Shown here: positions 1-12,900 of the stretch, piece after piece | Position numbering within the stretch: position 1 is the stretch's first letter | How the letters are laid out: every line of letters begins with the position of its first letter | Assembly: GCF_002775205.1 (NCBI RefSeq) | Contig: NC_036453.1 | Span: 31,101,213 to 31,165,212 of the forward strand | Reading direction: 5' to 3' | Origin: Xiphophorus maculatus | Lineage: Eukaryota; Chordata; Actinopteri; Cyprinodontiformes; Poeciliidae | Length of the DNA: 64,000 nt | The notes under the pieces: model-generated | What the model saw: only the letters and a program-made list of their open reading frames with translations | The model's database searches: none | Told to the model about the DNA's origin: nothing | Translations under genes and position numbers: made by a program

Positions 1-1299
1 AGAAATTAAGGTTGATCTGGAATAATAAAGGATACAGCAAACAAAAAAAACTGCATCAACCTGGAATCCTGACACATCTAACCAGAACTGAAACATCCAA
101 ATGTTTTTGTGTTGTCCTCAACATGTGATTTCTCATGGCTTTCCTTTTTCTTTACCTCTCTTGGCTCCTTAAATGACCTGTCAGTTTAGGTAGATGTCCA
201 TCTCTCAATCAATTTGCTTTATAAAATACTATATTTTCAGCGTTAAACCTTTGCACAACTTCCTCTCTGACCTTCTGCTTTGTCCTTTAGATGCTGCTCG
301 TTGACTTATGTTTTCATCCAAATGAAGTCACACTTGAGGGAGTTTTAGACCATTAACTTATATCTAAAAATAACTGGTTGTACTGAATTTTTATTTAACG
401 TATTTATTTGAAGAAGAAAAAAATGAAAATACTTTGTGTTGATCTCTCACATGAAATTCCAATAAAATGCAAAAAAGTTGGTGAAGGTTTCGGAAGATGT
501 GATTTTTAAATACCTAAATACAAACAAACCCAAACAGGGAGAAGCTTCTAAATGTCAGATGAAAAGATGAACAGCATGAGGATTTATCCGGCTGAGCCAC
601 AACACAAACAAACACAGTCAGTAGTTTTTCATCCCTTTGTAGGACAATGTATGTACACCAACATTTCAAGCAGATTTATGTTCATTCTGACATAATTTGG
701 ACAATGATCTACTCTAATTTGATTTTAAATTTAACACAAGCCATCCACTAAATTTGAAAACAAATGGGCTTTCTTAATGTATTTGTTATGGAATAAATTT
801 CTCCACATGTCCTCACAACATAAAGAAAACGAGTGCAAACACACTTTCTCTGGTTTCCATCTGCTGCCAAAATCTGTTAAAGATAATCTGCCACCTGGAT
901 TATTTTTTTTCTATGTGTTTCATTTATTGGTGTCATCAAACTCTAGCAGCACAGAAACATCTAAGGGCAAAAGAAATATAGATAAATCCTTCAGAAATGT
1001 CGTCCCTTTGACAACAGCAGAGGCCAGATTGACAGCTTGTTTTTCCAGGCAAACATCTATCATTCAGCTTCGTTTATGCCGAATCATGATTTAAATTTTG
1101 ATCCTTTGTGGGCTCAGATAGTCCTTTAAGTTAATTAGACAAAGATATAAGTCCACAAATTGAATTTGCAACATGAAAATAAAATAATTTATTTAGAGAA
1201 TAGAGAAAAATAAACAACATACCAAGCTTTGAACGTCTCACAGAGCACCATTATCTTAAAAAAGCAGGAAAACGACCATGGCAGAGCTCTGATAGGTTT
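1..1299. other. AT-rich non-genic DNA
   Basis: No exon with splice sites or recognisable protein similarity. The 105-codon frame at 777-1094 is of low complexity and looks accidental. Confidence 0.5.
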
Positions 1300-1880
1300 A
1301 GATTAGATGGCGCAGTCAAAGTCAGAAGTTAAATCGAATTGAGAATCTGTGGAAAAACTTTGAGGATGAGATAAAAGCTACTCTACATCCGTTCCGATTG
1401 AGTTGGAGTTATTTTGGGAAGAAGAATGGGCAAAATCTTTAGTTTTTGGATGTGCAGAACTGGGAGAGACAAACCTCCAAATAACTGGAACTGCAGGATT
1501 TTGCTTTGAAGACTTTTCATATTTTCATATACAGTATATATCACATTAAAAATTACTTTCCTTCCACCTAATGACTTTGTGCTACTTTCTGTTGATAAAC
1601 TAAAGATAATAGATGCTGAGATGTTGAGTTTTATTTTACACTAAAAAATTGATCAAAACTTGATGTGTGAAGCCCTGAAAGACTTAAATTAAATTAAGTT
1701 AAATATCTTGCATTTAATAATTTTCTTTCCATTTCATAATTTTGCATTACTTAGTGTTGGTCCTTCACAGAAAATCCAACTGGATTTTCTGTGGGATTTT
1801 CACACTTTTCACATTATAGTAATGGAAGAAAATGTGAAAAAGTGGCAGGGATTGGAAGACGTTTGCATTACCAACATAAA
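1300..1880 (+). mobile_element. Tc1-like transposon 3' remnant
   Basis: GAGAATCTGTGGAAAAACTT matches the NPIENLW codons of Tc1-type transposases, followed by GAAGAATGGGCAAAATC (EEWAK region). Downstream runs a decayed non-coding end. Frame is broken. Confidence 0.6.
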
Positions 1881-2798
1881 AAGCTACTTTGGTCATTAAG
1901 ATTTTTTCCACCTTAGAGCGTTGAAATTGTTTTTTTTTAAAAATGATTTCTCCAAACTCTTGAGTGTAACGTATTGTGATAAGATGCTAACTACGCCTCA
2001 TGCTAGCCAGATGTATTCATTGAATATTTCTGCTGTTGAGGTGCAGTGAGAAGCTGTAAGGTTTTTATTTTTTATTTATTCTGCTGAAAACAGCTGCCTG
2101 CAGCAGCTTTGAATAATGCTGAAGCAGCATCAAGAGAGAAAACAAACACATTACAGAAAATTAAGATGAAAAACAGAAAAATGTGTTCATGTAACCCAGG
2201 AGAGTTTCTGATTTAATGGCTATTCATCAACACAAACTTCCTTCATGTTATTCATATTCAGCTTTTCTTTCTTTTGCCACTAAGGAACTATGTGTTCAAA
2301 GTTAAACGGAAACTTGAAACTTTTAGATCCTATGGACATAAAACTAGGAATTGTAAATTGTAACTGCAAAAACAATAAAAATATTTCAGGGTATAAATTG
2401 GAGTTTGAAAGAGTAAATCTATTTTAAATCAGTCCTGTGTTTAAAGTTTTAAATCTAATTTTACCACGGTGCAAAAAAAAAAAAAAAAAAATTAATTCTT
2501 AAAAGTAAATAATATTATTGAACATCTTTTCTGACCCTCCAGGATTTTGTGATTCTTTTGGGGATTTTTTTTTGCAATAAAAATCAAATGTTTGTGGTAC
2601 TAATTTGGAAAAATCTGTGACATTTGCACTTATTTGACAGTAAATGCAACTTTTTATTACTCAATGAATAGATCACAGAACATAATCTGACATCAGTTAA
2701 GGCTGAGGGAGCAATTTAGTACAAGTAAGAAAGTTTTTGACAATTTTTGAGAAATATCTGCACTAAACTCCCAATTATTAGCGTAAAAAGTTTATCTT

Positions 2799-3087
2799 TA
2801 CTGTAAAAACACAAAATCTTACCAGGTATTTTTGGTTTAGTTCACTTAAAAAAAGACAAACTAACTCTTATTGATGTCAGATTATAACATGGGGAAATGT
2901 CTTGCTAAAGGTGAAATAATCTCCCAGTGGATCTAATACTTTTTCATCAATATTAAGGAGTAATTTACTTAAAACAAGCTCCTGTATATCTTGCTGAAAA
3001 GTTAATTTTGTCTTTCTTCAAGTGAACTAAGATATTTGCACTAGAATAGACCAGAATTACTTACTAAGATTTTATGTTTTTGCAGTA
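2799..3087. mobile_element. Foldback MITE, copy 1
   Basis: Palindromic element with ends like CTGTAAAAACACAAAATCTTAC and its complement ending GATTTTATGTTTTTGCAGT. Four more copies occur in the window, at 11.2, 28.1, 31.96 and 34.45 kb. Confidence 0.75.
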
Positions 3088-5395
3088 TTAAGTTAAAATG
3101 AAAACAATGTTTTTAGGTTAAATGACTGTAAATAAGCTGCTCATGCATAGAGTGTTTTAATTAAAACAACTCTGCAAAGAAAAATAGGCCTAAATTCCCC
3201 CACAGTCATGTAAAATTTGTAATATCCTTTGCATCCTGCTTGGCATCTTCCATCAAACTTTCTGTACAGGATTACAAATTAAACTTTTAATCAAATTTCA
3301 TTGTAATCCCTTCTCGGTTGAAGAATTGTCTTTATAGAAACACTGATGAAGACGCTCTCTGTCCAACACGGTGGTGCAGACTTCATTTACACCTGATAAA
3401 CCTGCTCACTTTATCCATGTCTGAGGCTCAGCGGTGCACTGAAACGACGTAGGAGAATGAATGTTTTTATTAATTTAAAACAAGAAATTCCAGTCCACAG
3501 GGGTAGAATGCATCAAGGCTGCATATCTCTTTATATAACACGGTTATGTCTCATTTTAATGAAAGAACAGTGCAGCATGAAAGGCTCTGTGAAGACGCAG
3601 CAAATCTGGGTAATCATATTCAAACAAAATATCCCCGACAATTCTGCTTCAGAGTTTACTAAAGTCTGTGTACCTCTGTGAAATTTTAATGAGAGTGAAC
3701 ACAGACAGTAAACTGAGAACAGAGTCACACTTTGTATAGTAATGAGGCACAACAATAAACCTTTAATTATTGGAGATTAACTGCTTCAGTAAAATTCTTC
3801 CTCAGATCAGTTTGAAGCTCCTGCTGCTAATTCAAAGACACTTTTACTAAACTTTCATATCATAATGTGTTCGAATCCTATTCTCTGAGGGTTACTCAAG
3901 TGAAAACTATCCAATTTAATGCATTCGAAATGTGCATTTATTTCCAATTATGTATTACCAAACAGCTGAAACCAGAAGTTTACATACGCTCTTTGTTTCC
4001 CCTTCTGTTCGATTAATTCAGACTAAACTTCTAGTAAGTTAGTTAGGATGATCAAAAGTATTTATGTGTTAAATGCCAGAAAAATGAAAGAGTATTTTTC
4101 AATTTCAAATGATTGCATATAGTTCCTTAAAATATACTAAAATTACCTTTCAAACTGTGCAATTTTGTTCAAATATTTTAGGGCTCTTTACAAAAGTTTA
4201 CTCAATACTTTTTGCTTTCTGTATATTTTTTAAATATGAAGCCTAGGCGCAAATTCAAACTGGAAGACTCTTTTATCCCCACCGGGACCCGTTAATTGAA
4301 GCGACCTGCCCTCAATCGTCGACCTATCAACGCCGGACCAAGCCACGTCACGTCCAATCACCGACCAAGTCCCAGCTGATAAGGACCTTCATTCATGGCG
4401 TCCTTCGCTCTCCAGCCGAGCTCAACCTGTTCAGCTGCACGCCTCAGCTCTCAGTCAGCTATCTCACCAGATCCTTTTCGTCGTTATTGCTCGTCCTTCC
4501 ACCTCTGTCAGTCACAAAAGCTGCTTAGCCGCGGGCTCGGCTCCTTCTTTTCCTTCAGACGCTCCTCAGATGGAAGAAGAGTTCCTCCCGGTCCAGGCCT
4601 CATTCATTCCGGACAGCTTCTCCCGCCGCTCTCTCGCCGATCTGGGATCTACCGGCCCTCGCTCCTATGCCACCCGCTTCACGATCCGTCTCTGGCAAGT
4701 GGACACATAATCCCACCGTCTACGTTGCATACGTCCCCTGGCAGCCTTTCTCCGCCCCGGCCGGGCCGCAACGTCTCGCTGCTTCGATCTACGCTGCCGT
4801 TTCCTCCCAGCTCATCGTCCACCATCTTCCTTTCCACCGCCAGCGTTCATCGCACCGCCTTCCCACTGGTTCCCCGCTTTGGCTCAAATCCGCAAGGCCG
4901 CTGTCAGCCCGCCCGTCAGCACCTCCCATCGGACTTCCCACGCCACGCCCGCCTCGCGCTTCGGGGGTAAGATGTAGCCTTCACGTGCCTCATTCACTCT
5001 TTACAACGCGACAAAACGTAGGAACTTTATTAGTTTATCCCCTTCCTGAACTCGCAGGCCCTACTCGCATGCGCCTTTCAGGCTGCGTTCCAAACTTCAT
5101 CATTCTTACATCAGTTAGTTACATTGGGGGCTTCCGTACTTCCCATGCATGTGTTCTCGCTCTTTTTCGCAGTTACAACTGCTTATCTGATGTTTTCATG
5201 TCGTGGCCTTTTTCTCCAAGCCGCCTTTAAACGCATCATGAGTGCTGAGACGCTCGCGCTGGGTTACCCAGAGGGCAGCGAAGGAGAGCGCAGGCGCGTT
5301 AGAACCTCGGCAACAATCAGCAAACGCAAAGAACCGTGCAAATGTTTCCCCAAACCAACCGACTGAGGCGAATAGGGCCGTTTGATACAGGCAAT

Positions 5396-5710
5396 CATAG
5401 CTAAAAGTTCACTCTCATAATACAGATAGCTAAAAGGCGACTCTAGCACTTCAGTTAGCTAAAAAGCGACTCTAGTACTACAGATGGCCAAAACGTGACT
5501 AGCAATTCAGTTAGCTAAAAAGTGACTCTAGTAATTCAGTTAGCTAAAAGGTGACTCTAGTAATTCAGTTAGCTAAAAGGTGACTCTAGTAATTCAGTTA
5601 GCTAAAAGGTGACTCTAGTAATTCAGTTAGCTAAAAGGTGACTCTAGTAATTCAGTTAGCTAAAAGGTGACTCTAGTAATACAGATGGCTAAGAGTTGAC
5701 TCCAGTAATA
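5396..5710. repeat. 29-bp tandem repeat
   Basis: About ten copies, the later five nearly identical, of a unit containing GTTAGCTAAAAGGTGACTC and TAGTAATTCA. Part of the 5.2-kb element body. Confidence 0.85.
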
Positions 5711-8406
5711 CCTTAAGCTCGTTGACAAGTAGCCTGCAGGCTACCGATGTTGTGGTACATGTTCAGCCTCGTAGATTCATTTCGCCCTACCCGTTAAATT
5801 TTATCCTGAGCCAGGGCGGTTCTCCGCTAATAAGCAAGCTGTCCCATTTTCTCATATTTCAAGCTCATGTCCCGTCCAGTGCTTTTACGCTTCATCTCTC
5901 ATCTGAAATCTGCATACCATTTTTCTCAGATTATCCTGCCACTTCCTGGTTCACTCAGCTTGTCCTCTAGCTCACTCAGGTTCCAGGCTCAGATGCGTTC
6001 GTTCCATCTCGCTTCTGAACTAATCATCATAAAGCACCTCCGGTTTCCCTTACGGATTCGTTAACACGGCCATCAGCACTTACAAGCCGCCCTGAAGCCA
6101 CGTCTTTTTATAAAGGAACCAAACCCCCTCATCATCGCCTGGGTCCAAGTCAAGTAGTCGCACGGCACTTTTCAACTAGCCAGCCAAATCAATCAATCAA
6201 ATTCCTATCGTATAGCATGTCGTAAATGGATTAACATAACTGCGCTTTAAGAGCTCAGGAAACCGTCCGATTCACATTTACCTTGATTGGTTCCTTGTAC
6301 TCTCAAGCTGCATCAGCCGTTGTTGTAAGAGCTCACGTTCAGCGTTATGAAGTTATTGTTGGAGGCCGTTCAGAGCTGTTTGTTCAAGAGACCGGGAGCG
6401 GGTCAACGAATAAAAGTAAGTTTTCTCCGCGTTCAAGCAGGATTCGTATATCCGAGCAACTTAAATTCAGGTATGACAATCTAAAGAGTTATCATCACGA
6501 TAACGTTTTTGCGGTTTATTTGTCGTCTCGCTGCCATCTGCTGGTACAAAAAAAAAAAAAAAAAAAATTAACTCCATAGCGAGTGAAAATAATAGCTTCA
6601 TTTGTCTCATCTTCTGTATTTCTCGTAGACCACTCTCAGCTCTATTTAATAAATTTCGAACCAGAAATCTCTCCTCTCATCCCTTACCGGATGCTCGTGG
6701 CTGCTGTAGTATTTAAAGATCTCACTCAACAAAGCTTTTTAGCAGCAAGGTGTCTTCAGCGCAAGTGCTTTTATATCATAACAGCTCAAGAACCAAAGTC
6801 ATGCATAGGGAAGCAACAAACAAAATATGATATCAAGTTAAGTTTCGTCATTAACTTTGTAATTGAGCATGTTTCCAATACATTCTAAACAGGCGGGTTT
6901 TAGTCGAGATTAATCAAAGTCGTGTTTCAGCTGTTTTAGGGTCTCCCGGGAGTTGCTCCAATCCGCGGGGTTTAGATGCTGAATGCTCCTTCTCTTTCTG
7001 GCCTGGTCCCAGGGTCGTAGAGCGGCTCAAACCGAAAGACCTCATGAGCCTGGGACGTTGATGCTTTACGGCAGATCCTCATTGTTTCGTGGTGCCAAGT
7101 CGTTCAGTGATTTGCAAACTAACAACGGTATTTCAAAGTCAATTCTTTGGGCAACAGGGAGCCAGTGTCGGGATCTTAAAACTGGCGTTTCGTGCTCCAT
7201 CTTCCTGGTTTTTAGCGAGAACGCGATCAGTAGCATTTCTGACCAGCTGCAGCGTTCGATTGATTTGTCGGAAAGACCCGCAAAGTCGCGTGGCAGTAAC
7301 CAATGTAACTGAAGATAAACACATGGATGATGATCTAGATCTGGCGAGTCGTTGTTCTTTATTCCAATAAGTGCGAAAATTTTTTTTTACATAATTTATA
7401 TATGGGCATATATATATAAAAATCCCCAGTTCATCTTCAGCATTCTTTTCACGTAATGAGTATCTCTCCTCCGTGTTCGCAGCTTCCCTCAGTGCCAGAC
7501 GAGCACTGCACGATCCACTGGTGGTGGTTGGTCAACCTCAGGCAAAAGTGCACACTCTTATGCAGCAATCGTGATGCATGTCCTTCCCCTCATCGTCCTT
7601 CACACTTTTATTTTCAGGTTCATTCTAGAATGATCTTGTCTTTCGCCCGTTTCCTCTAACGTCACCCTCCGAGTCTGATCCTAGCATCAGCATCCCACCT
7701 ACAGTAGCAGGCAGTTATTTTCTCACTCTAGTCTATTCATTCTCCCATCCTCTTTTGCTATCTCACAGCTAGCTTCCTTCCACCAGCTTACATATCTTTT
7801 CATAGCATCCACTTTACCTTTGTTCACCTTCATCTACAATCTTCTCGTCTCTTACCTCTATCTCTGCAATCATCTTCTAATTACTCCTCAAGACATAGCC
7901 CGTAAGCCCCTAGTTAGCCTAGCTCCTCCTGCCTCTAATTCTGAGCTTCGGCCCTGGCCTCAGCTCTTTTTGGGGGGATTTCATTCTCTATCAGTAATAT
8001 CACTCCATAGTATCATTATTTCACCTCTACTGGCCTTCACCCATCAGCATTCCACCTTCTCTTGCCCCGCTGTGTCCCCGCTCACCCATAGTGATCACTC
8101 TTCTCCCAGCGGCACTTCTCCCTATGCCTCGAACCATTCCCAGCTGTCCTTCAGCCATCTGCCTCTCTCCTCTAATGCCTCGCTGCGCTTCCAGCTTGCT
8201 TCTTTTTCTAACCAGCTGCCCCTCATCCCTTGTCCTGTTCCTTCCTCTGCTGGTCCCTTCCATGTCTTCGTTACCTCCTAAGCCCTGCCGCTACCAGCTG
8301 GCTTCTTTTTCTAGCCAGCTGCCCCGTATCCTTTTCCCCGCTCCATCTCCTCTATTCAATGCGTCCCTTTATCTTAAGCCCTGCTCCCTCTATCCTATAC
8401 CCTGCT

Positions 8407-8805
8407 TTAGTTAATGCTGGCGTTTTTTTAACCAGCATCCCCCCATCATATGCCCTGTTCCCCTCATCCTACACCCTCCTTTAGTTAATGCTGGCGTTTT
8501 TCAACCAGCATCCCCTGTCTTATGCCCTGTTCCCCTCATCCTACACCCTCCTTTAGTTAATGCTGGCGTTTTTCAACCAGCATCCCCTGTCTTATGCCCT
8601 GCTCCCCTCATCCTACACCCCTCTTTAGTTAATGCTGGCGTTTTTCAACCAGCATCCCCTGTCTTATGCCCTGTTCCCCTCATCCTACACCCTCCTTTAG
8701 TTAATGCTGGCGTTTTTCAACCAGCATCCCCTGTCTTATGCCCTGCTCCCCTCATCCTACAACCCTCTTTAGTTAATGCTGGCGTTTTTTAAACCAGCAT
8801 CCCCT
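8407..8805 (+). repeat. 72-bp tandem repeat with a hairpin in each unit
   Basis: Six units start TTAGTTAATGCTGGCG at 8407, 8481, 8553, 8625, 8697 and 8769. Each holds the inverted repeat ATGCTGG / CCAGCAT around a T-rich loop of about 10 bases. Confidence 0.88.
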
Positions 8806-9460
8806 CTTCTAAGCCCTGCTTCTATCCCTTCATTCTCACCCCACGCATTCCCTGCCGGCTTTCCTATCATCATGCCCTGCCGTGTCCTCTGCCAACTATC
8901 GCCAGCCCACGTCCATCCCACTAGTCCCGCAGAATTTCCAGCCGGCTCATCCTCCAGCATCCCTATGCCCTGCGTTCTGCTACCCCATGCCCCGTTGTGT
9001 CCTCAGCCGGCCGTCACCTCCCAACATCCCTTCCTCCCTTGTCCTGCCGTATCCCCAGCCGGCTCTCACACCACGTCCCTATGCCCTGTGTTTTGTGTAT
9101 TCTACCGCCTCTTGCCCTGCAGCATTCCCAGCTGGTCTTCACTTCCCGTCCTACTCTCCCTCTCCTTTAACTGTCATGTCACGTCCTTTACGTTATTAAC
9201 TCGGTAGCCAAAGTCAGCGCAACTTCTTTCCCCCTTTTTACTTTCTGCCTTATATTCACGGCCTCGGCCCCGGCCTCGGCCTCTTTTTGGGGGATGACGT
9301 TCCTAACAGCATCGGGGATGCTCATCTGAAGCCTATCGCTAACGCTGCGATAACCGTTATCCCCAGCCGGGGCCCGAGCGCCAAAGACTTTAAATTCTGT
9401 TTGTCAATAAACTCTTCTAATTGTCTTCTCATCTCCGTCTGAGTCTCTCCAGATTGAAAT

Positions 9461-9902
9461 GAAGCCTAGGCGCAAATTCAAACTGGAAGACTCTTTTATC
9501 CCCACCGGGACCCGTTAATTGAAGCGACCTGCCCTCAATCGTCGACCTATCAACGCCGGACCAAGCCACGTCACGTCCAATCACCGACCAAGTCCCAGCT
9601 GATAAGGACCTTCATTCATGGCGTCCTTCGCTCTCCAGCCGAGCTCAACCCACCACCACCCCTTCTCCTCCATTCGCCCGGTCCTGAGGCCCGCACCCTT
9701 CTTCAACCTCCACCACCAGTGCCGGGCCCCGGGGGATGACGTTCCTAACAGCATCGGGGATGCTCATCTGAAGCCTATCGCTAACGCTGCGATAACCGTT
9801 ATCCCCAGCCGGGGCCCGAGCGCCAAAGACTTTAAATTCTGTTTGTCAATAAACTCTTCTAATTGTCTTCTCATCTCCGTCTGAGTCTCTCCAGATTGAA
9901 AT
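9461..9902 (+). mobile_element. Internally deleted tandem copy of the 5.2-kb element
   Basis: Starts with the same 192-bp head and ends with the same roughly 175-bp tail, joined by a unique 75-bp C-rich spacer (9653-9727). It abuts the long copy with only the trinucleotide ATG at the junction. An 88-codon open frame from 9618 runs through it, but its start is shared with the long copy where the frame diverges, so coding is doubtful. Confidence 0.7.
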
Positions 9903-12900
9903 GGCACAACATTTTTCAAATATTTTTAAAATTAAATTTACGAAATACAAATTTTAAGTATTTTTCAAATATTTTAGAAATATGTTTTTGTGTTTTTATT
10001 ATTTTTTTGTTCTGAATTTTTCATTTTTTTTACTTTTTTATTGATTTTTTAAAAGAGTGTGTAAAGTGATATCTGCAAAAATAATAAAAGAAAACATTAA
10101 TTTCAGGTATAGTTAACTATTAACATATTTGTAAAGGAATAATGTATTCCACTGTTATGTCCACTTATGCATGTTAATAATAATAATAATAAAAATTTAT
10201 TATTTGTTTAAAAATCACAGAAGAAACGTCTGATGGGATTTTGCAGCTGTTGTCTTAATTCATTTTTTATCTGCAAATCAATATTTTTTGCTGTTAATCC
10301 TAATGACAAATAAAAGAAAAATTAAAGGTTAATTCAGATTTTACAAACCACAATAATCAATCTGCAAACAATTGTGAATGCATGACCTGCACAGACACAT
10401 TTTGAGAATGAAGGTCACAAATGTTCATCAAGCTTCTGGCTAATTACAAACTTTTCTCCGACAGAATCTGCAAGCATGGAATGACCCGCAGTTTATAGAT
10501 GCGATAAAGCTTTTCACTAAATCAATTACAGGGAAAACAAAAAAAAACCATGAGTGCCGGCACATAAGCTCACACACACAAGCGAGATCAATATCTAATC
10601 TGAAACAGCCGTCACCTTCACAGGATCTGCGGAGCAAAGCGAAACCCAGCGTGACCTTCATCCAAACGCTGAGCTCTGTCGTCTCTGACCAAAGGGGAGC
10701 AATAAAAGGATGAAAAAAGCCATTTTCTACTGGAGTGTTTTTGCGTTATTGAGTGCAGTTTGATTTCTTGACCAAAAATATTGACAAAAATGAAGGATGA
10801 AACTTAAATTTAACTGAGTCCTGAGCTGAGCTAAGGGAAACATGATGGAGGCGGAAACAGAAATCTCTAAATGTAAAACAAAACTGAATGAATAATTTAT
10901 ATTATCTATTTGCATAATTAAAATGTTCTGTAAAAATGTATCTAAAACTAATTCCAGTTACATTTGGCAAATGTTTGCTTTTATAATTTCTCTAAATCTG
11001 TACTCAAATCATTCCTGATATCAATTATTAGAGTATTTATGACCAGTTTAATCCCATGTTTTCCATATGTTGCTGTTAAGGGTCTCTATTCACATTGTGC
11101 ACACATTTTTAGGTAAATTTAAAAATGTAAACATAAGATAATTAGAAGTGTTTATGGACCGTCTGTGCAGAAAATGTATGAACTCAAGTTTCCTGAAGAT
11201 AATTATTCCACAAGGGTCACACTGTGAAAATACAAAATCTTTCCAATTGTTTTTTATCTTGTTTCTAGAGAAAATATCTTTATTATTTCAAGCTCACTTG
11301 AAATAATAAAACAAACTTATAAATAACTTTTCAGCAAGATATATCAGGTTGCTTTAAGTAAATAATTTCTTAATCTTGATGAAGAAGTACTAGATCCCTT
11401 TGCAGATAAATTCACTTATAACAACATTTTTCTCATGTTACAAGTGAAATAATCTGCCAATGGAAAATCTTAGTAATCTATACTAAGATTTTGTGTTTTT
11501 GCAGTGATTTTTGATGAGAAGTCAAAATTTAAATCAACCACATCCTTTCATTTTTTTTCTAGCACATCTAGGACGATATTTTGTCTTTGAAATGTCAACT
11601 TTTCCTCTTTGATTAATGTGATAAATGCATTATAAATGTACACCTTCTTTAATTATCCTCTTTCTCTGTATAAAAAAGGTTTAATTTTAGATTGAATTCC
11701 AGTTCTTAACCTCTAAAGTCAACAAACTGCATGAACAAGGTTACATTACTCAATTATGTTTTGCATTTATAAAGTCTGAAATTTGCAACAACTGACCTTT
11801 TTATCACAGAAGACTGGGAACAGTCAGTGAGGCTTATTTATCATTTCTATGTGAAGGTGTGTTTATTTATTCATTTACATTAAGTGTTTTTATTTTTATG
11901 GTATTAAGAACAGCCTTCTGCGATGTATGGAAGGTAATTGTTGTGGTCAGAAAGCAGCAGGACCTGCTATTGAGGCCTAATTAATTTGCGTCCGTCTGCT
12001 CTACTGTCCACCGGACCGTTTAGCCTGTCTGAGGTAAATTTTATCTTCTGTACATGTTTATGGTCTATGGCGCAAAACGCACAGCAGATAAAGAAAATCT
12101 GAGTCTGATCACTGGCTGAATAATAAAAAAAAAATTTAAAATAGTTTGGGAACATTAAAATTCAGTACTTTAACAGAGTTTGCGATGTTTAAACCTCAGA
12201 TTTCCTTTGTGGGAGAAAAGATTGTAGATGCGTATGAGATTGGTAAGGGATTCAAAAATAAATTTAAATCATAAATAATACTCTGACGCCTCTTTGTGAT
12301 CCTACTGCCATCTGCAGAAATACATGGCGAGATAAGAAAAGGATCTTAATTAGCATGGCAACTGATGAACAGTTTTCCTGTGTTGTTAAGCTGTTTCTCT
12401 GCTATTAGTACATAGAGCAGCACGTACACAAGCTTAACTGACAGCAAATTTCCTCCTGTTTTTTTAGTGTTTTTCTGCAGATCGCAGTAGTAGCATTGGG
12501 AAGAGTAACTTTTTTGTTACACTTGTTATAGTGTCACAACATGATGACAGTTTTAGCAAATATTTAAAAATATATTGTTTATAAAAGTTATATACTGCAG
12601 CTTTAAACCAACAGCCAACCTTTTCTTGCTGTAGCAACTTTAACCTGAAAGCAGACTACGAGATGTAAAACCTTAAAATGTGATCATGGGGCCCTCAGGC
12701 TCTTGTTGATGTTTATCTGAAAGTGCATTCACACCTGAACAATCGTAAAGATTTCTCGAGCTAAACTTTAACGGGAGGTGTGCAAAGAAAAAGCACCCAG
12801 ACTGAAGGTTTTAATAGAAAACATATTTTTCTTCATATCTTACATAGAATTTTGTTTGCTTTTATTTTTTTGGTTGAAAAACATAGATGTAATTAAATCA

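Larger units (their letters stand above)
4237..9460 (+). mobile_element. 5.2-kb non-coding repeat element (head, body, tail)
   Basis: The head (4237-4428) and tail (about 9286-9460) recur together in the next 440 bp with the body missing, which defines the element ends. The tail carries AATAAA about 50 bp before its end, followed by a pyrimidine-rich stretch, reminiscent of an LTR or retroelement 3' end. The body holds two minisatellites and a C/T-rich stretch. CpG density is higher than in the flanks. No reverse transcriptase, integrase, transposase or other domain is visible in any frame, so the class is unresolved. Confidence 0.65.

Noticed and set aside
4395-4970. 191-codon open frame starting MASFALQPSS
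   Set aside because: Starts in the shared head of a repeat element; the second copy of the element diverges in the same frame, composition is Ser/Pro/Leu-rich, and no domain is visible.
7820-8484. Overlapping Ser/Pro/Leu-rich frames of 84-153 codons
   Set aside because: They follow from the C/T-rich strand bias of the repeat body, with three frames open at once.
4237-9902. Intact LTR retrotransposon or endogenous retrovirus
   Set aside because: No gag, protease, reverse transcriptase or integrase in any frame and the repeated ends are not TG...CA.
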